Of a stretch of 5,063 bases of DNA, positions 1-4,159 are shown in pieces. This stretch comes from JBBQSF01 sp038214085 (GTDB lineage Bacteria; Bacteroidota; Bacteroidia; Bacteroidales; CG2-30-32-10): assembly GCA_038214085.1 (NCBI GenBank), contig JBBQSF010000167.1, positions 1-5,063 on the forward strand, written 5' to 3'. Below the pieces are notes generated by a model that worked only from the letters and a program-made list of their open reading frames with translations, searched no databases and was not told where the DNA came from. Each line of letters starts with the position of its first letter. The first letter of the stretch is position 1. Made by a program: the position numbers and the translations under genes.

Positions 1-19
1 AATATATCAAAAACCCCTT

Positions 20-45
20 TTGAGACGCAAGGCATTGCGTCTCAA
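20..45. repeat. perfect 11-bp stem-loop, REP-like palindrome
   Basis: The arms TTGAGACGCAA (20-30) and TTGCGTCTCAA (35-45) are perfectly complementary around the 4-nt loop GGCA. The stem is GC-richer than its surroundings. From memory, GAGACGC...GCGTCTC palindromes recur in intergenic DNA of many Bacteroidota, much like REP elements, but only one full copy lies in this window. Read on the minus strand the stem is followed by AAAGGGGTTTTTGAT, so it could also act as a second terminator behind pfkA. The structure is certain; membership of a repeat family is inferred. Confidence 0.6.
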
Positions 46-46
46 C

Positions 47-74
47 AATAATGCCCCCAAAAGGAGGCATTATT
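47..74 (-). terminator. probable pfkA terminator hairpin
   Basis: AATAATGCC (47-55) pairs with GGCATTATT (66-74). On the minus-strand RNA the stem extends through a U·G wobble and two further G-C pairs to 12 bp, closed by a UUUU loop. On the plus-strand RNA the same position is a C-A mismatch, so the hairpin fits minus-strand transcripts better. It begins 21 nt after the pfkA stop codon. No uridine run follows directly; only 1 nt separates it from the hairpin at 20-45, and the two may work together. Confidence 0.6.
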
Positions 75-95
75 ATACATTATTCATTTTCCAAA

Positions 96-1211
96 TTACT
101 CTTCGAGAGCGATCTGATCATTCCCAAAACTGATTCCTAACCCGCGGGCGGTTTTCATAAGGGCAGTATCGAGCGTAACCAGGTTTGGTTTTTGAATAGC
201 ATCTTCTAAAGTAACACTTGTAATATACGGGTGATTGTATGAAACCATACGTCCGAATTCTTCATTCAGAACCATTTCGAAAGCTTTAACGCCAAATTGC
301 GAAGCAAGAACCCTGTCGTAAGCAATCGGAACGCCACCACGCTGCAAGTGACCCAAAACTGTTACCCTGATATCATGCTCACAACCAAGCTGCTTCAGGT
401 CATCCTGAAGCTTGAAGCCTATACCTCCCAGCCTCATGTGTTCGTAGCCCACTTCGTTGCTTTTTTTTCCTATAATTTCACCGTCCTTTTGCTTAGCACC
501 TTCGGCGACAACAATAATAGCAAATCCCCGTCCTTTATGGAAACGGGCATTAATTTTTGACATTACTTCGTTGGTATCATATGGAATTTCAGGCAGTAAA
601 CATATTTCAGCTCCACCGGCAACAGCAGCATTCAATGCAATCCAGCCAGCATCACGGCCCATTACTTCGAGTATAAATACCCGGTTGTGACTGGCAGCAG
701 TGGTTACAAGCTTGTCCACGGCCTCAGTTGCTATTTCAATAGCTGTCTGAAAACCGAAGGTAGAATCAGTCGCAGAAAGGTCATTATCAATAGTTTTAGG
801 AACACCGATAATATTAAGTCCCTGCTTGAACAGTTTTTGTGAAATACGCTGTGATCCGTCGCCACCGATGCTAATAACAGCGTCAATACCAAGATATGAA
901 AGTTTACGGATCATTTCATCCGAACGATCCACATATTCCCATTCCCCTTTTTTATTCTTTACCGGCCAGGCATAAGGGCCACCTTTATTAGTAGTCTGGA
1001 TGATTGTACCACCCTGGTAATGAATGCCGGCTACTTTCTCCGAATCCAAAACCATAAGTTCGGTTGGCTCGTTCAGAATTCCATCAAAGGCTTTTATACT
1101 TCCCAGAACTTCCCAATCAGATTCTTGCGAAGCACGCTTTACAATTGCCCTGATAACTGCATTTAAACCGGGGCAATCGCCGCCACCGGTAAGAACCATT
1201 ACTCTTTTCAT
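96..1211 (-). CDS. pfkA: 6-phosphofructokinase, probably ATP-dependent
   Basis: This 371-residue cytoplasmic enzyme should phosphorylate fructose 6-phosphate to fructose 1,6-bisphosphate, the committing step of glycolysis. The family signatures appear in order: GGGDCPGLNAVIR (9-21, nucleotide-binding loop), IGGDGS (115-120), PKTIDND (138-144, with D142 matching the catalytic aspartate of the E. coli enzyme), MGRDAGW (184-190), VAEG (235-238) and GHLQRGGVPIAYDR (287-300, sugar-phosphate binding). Glycine 119 sits where PPi-dependent enzymes usually carry aspartate, which favours ATP as donor. Lysine 139 is a residue shared with PPi-type and atypical ATP enzymes, so the protein resembles the longer 'group III' PFKs rather than the 320-residue E. 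coli form. The ATG at 1211 places the glycine-rich loop at the expected distance from the N-terminus; no clear Shine-Dalgarno precedes it. The gene stands alone, with hairpins 21 nt after its stop. Family assignment is very secure; the phosphoryl donor is inferred. Confidence 0.96.
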   Translation of the reverse strand: MKRVMVLTGGGDCPGLNAVIRAIVKRASQESDWEVLGSIKAFDGILNEPTELMVLDSEKVAGIHYQGGTIIQTTNKGGPYAWPVKNKKGEWEYVDRSDEMIRKLSYLGIDAVISIGGDGSQRISQKLFKQGLNIIGVPKTIDNDLSATDSTFGFQTAIEIATEAVDKLVTTAASHNRVFILEVMGRDAGWIALNAAVAGGAEICLLPEIPYDTNEVMSKINARFHKGRGFAIIVVAEGAKQKDGEIIGKKSNEVGYEHMRLGGIGFKLQDDLKQLGCEHDIRVTVLGHLQRGGVPIAYDRVLASQFGVKAFEMVLNEEFGRMVSYNHPYITSVTLEDAIQKPNLVTLDTALMKTARGLGISFGNDQIALEE

Positions 1212-1273
1212 AGATTTATATTATTGATAACCAATTACTTATGGCCATATTTTACAACTTTCAAAAATCGGTG

Positions 1274-1281
1274 CAAAGTTA
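1274..1281 (-). promoter_or_regulatory. candidate -7 promoter element for pfkA
   Basis: The minus strand reads TAACTTTG here, an exact match to the Bacteroidota -7 consensus TAnnTTTG. It lies 62 nt before the pfkA start codon, giving a plausible leader of roughly 55 nt. No clear TTG (-33) element is found 19-21 nt further upstream, and a match of this kind arises by chance about once per 1-1.5 kb per strand at this base composition, so the call rests mainly on position. Confidence 0.4.
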
Positions 1282-1489
1282 TACAAAAATAATTGGTAAA
1301 AGCTATTTACTAAAATGCATGAATTTTAATACAATTCTATGCCATAAACCTAAAATACAGACAGTTACAATATGTTACCAAAATACAATCCTGGTATATG
1401 AATGCCATATAGATATTTAAACAAATGATTTTAAGAAGGTTAAAAATAATCTACGTATAATACTGAATTAAAAGAACGGGGTGTAAAAG

Positions 1490-1559
1490 AGCATTTGAAA
1501 GGCATTTAAAAGCATTTTTAAAAGCATTTTTAAAAACATTTTTTAAAACATTTTTAAAA
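1490..1559. repeat. degenerate tandem repeat, six units of 10-13 bp
   Basis: Six consecutive units with consensus AGCATTTTTAAA are visible: 1490-1500, 1501-1510, 1511-1522, 1523-1534, 1535-1547 and 1548-1559. The third and fourth are identical; the flanking ones differ by substitutions (GC to AC, TTTTT to TTTGA) and by 1-2 bp in length. Each unit contains a short T-run followed by an A-run. The similarity gradient, identical in the middle and diverged outside, fits slippage-driven growth of a minisatellite. No function can be read from the sequence. Confidence 0.85.
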
Positions 1560-1619
1560 TTGAATATCAGTTACTTTAAATTTAAAAAAGTATTGGAAAA
1601 TTATTAGCACCAAAATATT

Positions 1620-1655
1620 AAGTGCTCCGTTTTGTATGCCGGATACAGAGCACTT
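1620..1655 (-). terminator. interrupted stem-loop, possible terminator of the 1813-2289 gene
   Basis: AAGTGCTC (1620-1627) pairs perfectly with GAGCACTT (1648-1655). Inside it TGTAT (1633-1637) pairs with ATACA (1643-1647) around the loop GCCGG, leaving a 5-nt bulge CGTTT on one side. Read on the minus strand, the stem is followed by AATATTTTGG, a poor but T-rich tail. It lies about 158 nt beyond the stop of the membrane-protein gene, which is far for a terminator, so a processed 3'-UTR structure or a small-RNA element are alternatives. Confidence 0.35.
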
Positions 1656-1812
1656 GACGCATATTAAACTGAAAGGGGAAAGCACCTGGCATTTCATTGC
1701 CCGCAAGTCTGAAATACTAAACACTGAGCACAATGCACCTTATTTTAGTGATTTAAAATTTGAATTATTCCAAACCAGAGTGATGCATCATATGAGATAA
1801 AGTCACAGGCAA

Positions 1813-2289
1813 TTATTCCATCTTATCGAATTCTTCAATTTCCCTGGAAGAAAGTTTTGCTTCAGAAATCAAACTTTCGCGCGTTGGCTGGCTTAACCAG
1901 AATAATACAATACCTGCGATTGGCCATATCAATAAAGCAAAATTGCCCAAAAGCAGGAATATAACTATGGCAAAAAATGCCGGAGCTTCAATAAGCGCTC
2001 CACGCAGAATTGACAATTCGCGCCAGGCTTCTAGTTTCCGGTCAAGAGCAGGCAATGCTTTTATGGCATCAAGTTTTTTAGGGAAAATATTTCTGTACAC
2101 TATAAATATAGCTCCTGTCAATACTATTAACGTAATCAGAAAAGGTGCCCGTTCAACCTGTGATATTTCTGTTTTGGCAAACGGCCCGTTCACTTTGTTA
2201 AGAAATAATGATACCGCCAGGAATAAGACAATCCCCATAGCTAGGGAAAAATAAACTATTCGTAAGCTTTTTAGGTAATTTGAGTTCAT
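1813..2289 (-). CDS. small four-helix membrane protein of unknown function
   Basis: I do not recognise a characterised family in this 158-residue protein. Four hydrophobic segments are visible at about residues 10-31, 50-69, 97-115 and 116-134. The first loop is short, the central loop (70-96) is rich in lysine and arginine, and the tail (135-158) is charged and acidic. By the positive-inside rule both termini and the central loop should face the cytoplasm. There is no lipoprotein box or cleavable signal. The fourth helix is followed by QPTRESL, which resembles a tail I associate with conserved hypothetical Bacteroidota membrane proteins; that is memory, not a search. The ATG at 2289 starts just before the first helix and no Shine-Dalgarno precedes it. 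It is a single gene, divergent from the HAD hydrolase. The coherent hydrophobic pattern supports it as real; antisense frames over the same DNA do not look like proteins. Confidence 0.8.
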   Translation of the reverse strand: MNSNYLKSLRIVYFSLAMGIVLFLAVSLFLNKVNGPFAKTEISQVERAPFLITLIVLTGAIFIVYRNIFPKKLDAIKALPALDRKLEAWRELSILRGALIEAPAFFAIVIFLLLGNFALLIWPIAGIVLFWLSQPTRESLISEAKLSSREIEEFDKME

Positions 2290-2438
2290 GGTTTTGGTCG
2301 TTGATTTATTGCTAATGGTATAATAGTCATGAAAAACTGTTAAAGATCTTCATTATTTGTCGATTAAGTACTTACCTGACAAACACCGGATTAACTTTGA
2401 AAACTCAGTCCTATGATTAAGTAAGTTGATAAGTTAAG

Positions 2439-2494
2439 TTAATGAATCATTAAATACATTCTGTAATGCTCAAAAGTATGCATTGATTCATTAA
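2439..2494. promoter_or_regulatory. paired palindromes in the divergent spacer, operator-like
   Basis: The first site, TTAATGAATCATTAA (2439-2453), is a perfect palindrome with 7-bp arms and a single central base. The second site (2480-2494) ends in TGATTCATTAA, an exact inverted copy of 11 bases of the first; across all 15 positions 12 match the first site's reverse complement. The centres are 41 bp apart, close to four helical turns, and the second site overlaps a candidate -7 element of the downstream HAD gene. This arrangement fits a dimeric regulator binding twice, but no regulator gene is in the window. Confidence 0.4.
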
Positions 2495-2499
2495 TTTTG
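2492..2499 (+). promoter_or_regulatory. candidate -7 promoter element for the HAD hydrolase
   Basis: TAATTTTG matches TAnnTTTG and lies 41 nt before the ATG at 2541, giving a short leader of roughly 35 nt. No TTG is found at the usual 19-21 nt upstream. A second match, TAACTTTG at 2392-2399, is possible but less well placed. On the opposite strand TACTTTTG (2478 down to 2471) could serve the membrane-protein gene, with a long leader of about 175 nt. All three could be chance matches. Confidence 0.35.
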
Positions 2500-2540
2500 A
2501 CGCAGCCGAAAAAAATATTTTTTAAAAGTGTAAACTTGAT

Positions 2541-3176
2541 ATGGTTTTGATTTTCGATATGGATGGCGTGGTTGTCGATAATTCTGAATGGCATCTAAAG
2601 GCTTTTGCCGAATTTGGGAAAAGACATGGATTGAACATTACAAAACAAGGTTACAGTAAACATTTTGGGACTACGAACCATATGATCATGAATTCGTTGT
2701 TCAACAGACAACTTACTAACGGGGAAATCGATTTACTGGCAAATGAAAAAGAGAAAATTTACCGTGATATGTACGTACCGTTCATTAAACCTGCTGCAGG
2801 ATTACCGGCATTTCTTGAATATGCTCACAACCACAATATCCCCGTTGCATTAGCTACTTCAGCACCACCTGAAAATGTGGATTTCACTCTCAATGCAACA
2901 GGTTTAAAAAAATATTTCAGCATTCTTACTGATTCATCTATGGTTAAACATGGAAAACCAGATCCTGAAATATATCTCCTTACCGCGGCAAAACTTGGAG
3001 TAAAGCCTTCAGATTGTATAGTATTTGAAGACTCAATGGCAGGAATTAAATCAGCACTTGATGCAGGGATGCGGGTCATAGGTGTAGCAACCACTCATAA
3101 ACCAGACGAATTGCTCGTTTATGTTAAAGATGTGATATTAAACTTTGAAAACGCAGACAAACTACTTGTAGTTTAA
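2541..3176 (+). CDS. HAD-superfamily hydrolase, beta-phosphoglucomutase-like
   Basis: This 211-residue cytoplasmic protein is a subfamily I HAD phosphotransferase. Motif I is DMDGVVVD (6-13), with D6 as the expected nucleophile and D8 as the general acid/base. The helical cap covers about residues 15-80. Motif II is LATSA (104-108, T106), motif III is HGKPDPEIY (137-145, K139), and motif IV is VFEDSMAGIKSAL (161-173, with E163 and D164 binding Mg2+). All catalytic positions are present and the length is normal. The GKPDPE and EDS.AGI..A signatures are those of the beta-phosphoglucomutase/phosphatase branch, whose members act on sugar phosphates or other small phosphate esters; the substrate cannot be told from sequence. 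The start is the only ATG placing motif I at the very N-terminus, as usual; its ribosome site is weak. It is transcribed alone, divergent from the membrane-protein gene. Confidence 0.93.
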   Translation: MVLIFDMDGVVVDNSEWHLKAFAEFGKRHGLNITKQGYSKHFGTTNHMIMNSLFNRQLTNGEIDLLANEKEKIYRDMYVPFIKPAAGLPAFLEYAHNHNIPVALATSAPPENVDFTLNATGLKKYFSILTDSSMVKHGKPDPEIYLLTAAKLGVKPSDCIVFEDSMAGIKSALDAGMRVIGVATTHKPDELLVYVKDVILNFENADKLLVV

Positions 3177-3231
3177 AAATTCCAATTACTGCATATAGAT
3201 TAAACGACAAAAACAATAAAGAAGGAGGGAA

Positions 3232-3261
3232 ATTGATTACCGCTGATCAATAGTATTTTTT
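3232..3261 (+). terminator. weak terminator-like hairpin after the HAD gene
   Basis: ATTGAT (3232-3237) pairs with ATCAAT (3246-3251) around an 8-nt loop, and a run of six T begins five bases later (3256-3261). It lies 56 nt past the HAD stop codon. The stem is short and AT-rich, so termination here would be inefficient; no better hairpin lies nearer to the gene. Confidence 0.35.
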
Positions 3262-3404
3262 ATAAATGAGTTGGAAATCTTGTCAGTGCTTGTTTTTAGG
3301 AGCAATTTAGGTACAAACATAGAACATAAAATTTAAATACTGAATTCCAATTCCCCCATTGCTCTCATACTCTTTGAGATATTCCATCCGGAATACAACC
3401 AATT

Positions 3405-3487
3405 TGCAAATTCAGGAAATCGTTTTTAGACTATGGTCAAAATATGTCTTATATTATTGAAAACAGTTTACTGCAAATTCAGAAAAT
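3405..3487 (+). repeat. two near-identical 16-bp direct repeats
   Basis: TGCAAATTCAGGAAAT at 3405-3420 recurs as TGCAAATTCAGAAAAT at 3472-3487, 15 of 16 bases alike and 67 bp apart start to start. The core AATTCAG occurs again at 3864 and 4006. No function is evident. Confidence 0.6.
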
Positions 3488-3530
3488 GTAATTCCAGGTA
3501 TAATAATTTTACTCAAAACCAAAAAGCTTA

Positions 3531-3556
3531 AATAACTTTTTGCATATAAAGTTATT
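3531..3556. repeat. 9-bp inverted repeat
   Basis: AATAACTTT (3531-3539) and AAAGTTATT (3548-3556) are perfect inverted copies around the 8-nt spacer TTGCATAT. The stem is weak as RNA because it has a single G-C pair, so a protein-binding dyad is as likely as a hairpin. A TAnnTTTG match (TAATTTTG) begins at its last base, but no gene starts nearby. Confidence 0.4.
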
Positions 3557-3822
3557 AATTTTGAAGACATATACCAAAGTATGGATATCCTGAGAATAGA
3601 ACCATTAAATAGTGTATTGGCTTCGTTTTATTTCTGAAACATTTTATAATTTGGGGTTTTAATTTCAAAAATGCAATTCTTGAAAACCAAGACAGTATAC
3701 ATTTCATAAAATTTAGTAAATGACAAAAGAAAAAAAATACAGAAAAAAAAATAATTTTGGTTGAAAAGGGTGAAGTTGCTTTCGCGAACTATGCGATGTC
3801 CGAAAAAGTCCAGAATCTTTAT

Positions 3823-3834
3823 GTACATTTGTAC
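3823..3834 (+). promoter_or_regulatory. promoter-like motif inside a 12-bp dyad
   Basis: TACATTTG (3824-3831) matches the Bacteroidota -7 consensus and is embedded in GTACATTTGTAC, whose 5-bp arms GTACA and TGTAC are inverted copies. It is a candidate promoter for the surface-protein gene, which would then have a leader of more than 200 nt. No TTG lies at the usual upstream spacing, so confidence is low. Confidence 0.25.
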
Positions 3835-3883
3835 TTGCCAGAGATCTTGATAAAATGAAAATTAATTCAGAAAGTAGTAAATG

Positions 3884-3900
3884 TAATTTCCTGGAAATTA
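3884..3900. promoter_or_regulatory. 17-bp perfect palindrome
   Basis: TAATTTCC and GGAAATTA are perfect 8-bp inverted arms around a single T. This shape suits a dimeric DNA-binding protein. It sits about 50 bp downstream of the promoter-like motif at 3824-3831 and 260 bp before the surface-protein start. No regulator is encoded in the window, so the role is inferred from symmetry only. Confidence 0.35.
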
Positions 3901-4137
3901 ATGACAACACGAAATTTTTTTGCATTCAGCAAACCCCGGAACGACAGGATGAAGAAAATTTCAGCAAAAATTTTATTTTCGAAAAGCAATAGTTTGATAA
4001 TGTTAAATTCAGTACAAACCAGGTTTTTAAAATTATTAGGGATGGGTAAACAATTATTAATAAAAGGCTTTTATGTTTTCTTTCTATAAGTGGAATAGCC
4101 TGAATAACCCAATTTTATTTTTTACTAACTGGCTTTT

Positions 4138-4144
4138 AAGGAGA
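4138..4144 (+). promoter_or_regulatory. Shine-Dalgarno-like AAGGAGA with long spacing
   Basis: AAGGAGA is a near-ideal ribosome-binding core, rare in this window, but 15 nt separate it from the ATG at 4160, against the usual 5-9. No start codon lies closer in the right frame. It therefore supports the 4160 start only weakly. Confidence 0.35.
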
Positions 4145-4159
4145 CGCGGATTACTTTAC

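Larger units (their letters stand above)
1212..1812. other. 600-bp gene-poor spacer between two minus-strand genes
   Basis: This AT-rich stretch holds the pfkA leader and promoter candidate, a tandem array at 1490-1559, a stem-loop at 1620-1655 and a perfect 10-bp palindrome TGATGCATCA at 1781-1790, 22 nt past the stop of the membrane-protein gene. No coding region with a credible start is visible. The longest unassigned open frame (minus strand, about 1560-1720) has only an internal ATG giving about 44 residues and no recognisable domain. Confidence 0.7.
3177..4159. other. long gene-poor spacer with dyads and short repeats
   Basis: Nearly 1 kb separates the HAD gene from the surface-protein gene. 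It is very AT-rich and stop codons are frequent in all frames. What can be seen: a weak terminator (3232-3261); a 6-bp hairpin TATTCC/GGAATA at 3380-3395; a near-identical 16-bp direct repeat (3405-3420 and 3472-3487); a 9-bp inverted repeat (3531-3556); purine/A tracts at 3722-3752; a 12-bp dyad over a promoter-like motif (3823-3834); and a 17-bp palindrome (3884-3900). Short frames at 3855-3992 (45 codons) and 3901-4089 (62 codons) show no domain and no consistent coding character. No RNA gene or known riboswitch was recognised. Confidence 0.65.

Noticed and set aside
297..1227. Plus-strand open frames inside the pfkA region (297-560, 457-690, 1024-1227)
   Set aside because: They are antisense to a full-length, highly conserved enzyme gene and their translations show no domain or sensible composition.
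1490..1559. Possible CRISPR array
   Set aside because: Units are only 10-13 bp, contiguous and without unique spacers; this is a simple tandem repeat.
1560..1720. Minus-strand open frame with an internal ATG (about 44 codons)
   Set aside because: Overlaps the stem-loop at 1620-1655, has no start signal and no recognisable product.
1781..1790. Perfect palindrome TGATGCATCA
   Set aside because: Ten bases only, single copy, beyond the end of a gene and away from any promoter; chance is sufficient.
1943..2254. Plus-strand 103-codon frame
   Set aside because: Antisense to the membrane-protein gene, whose hydrophobic segments are coherent; the antisense product has no recognisable features.
2825..3094. 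Minus-strand 89-codon frame
   Set aside because: Lies opposite the catalytic motifs of the HAD hydrolase; a shadow frame.
3556..3759. Further TAnnTTTG matches at 3556-3563 and 3752-3759
   Set aside because: At this AT content such matches are expected by chance, no TTG lies at the right distance, and no gene starts close downstream.
3628..3925. Minus-strand frames of 66 and 70 codons
   Set aside because: Rich in Phe, Leu and Lys as expected from A/T-tract DNA; they overlap each other in different frames and lack a ribosome site.
3901..4089. Plus-strand 62-codon frame ending just before the surface-protein gene
   Set aside because: Basic, low-complexity product without a domain; its ATG lies at the edge of the 17-bp palindrome and no ribosome site precedes it. 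A small protein cannot be excluded.
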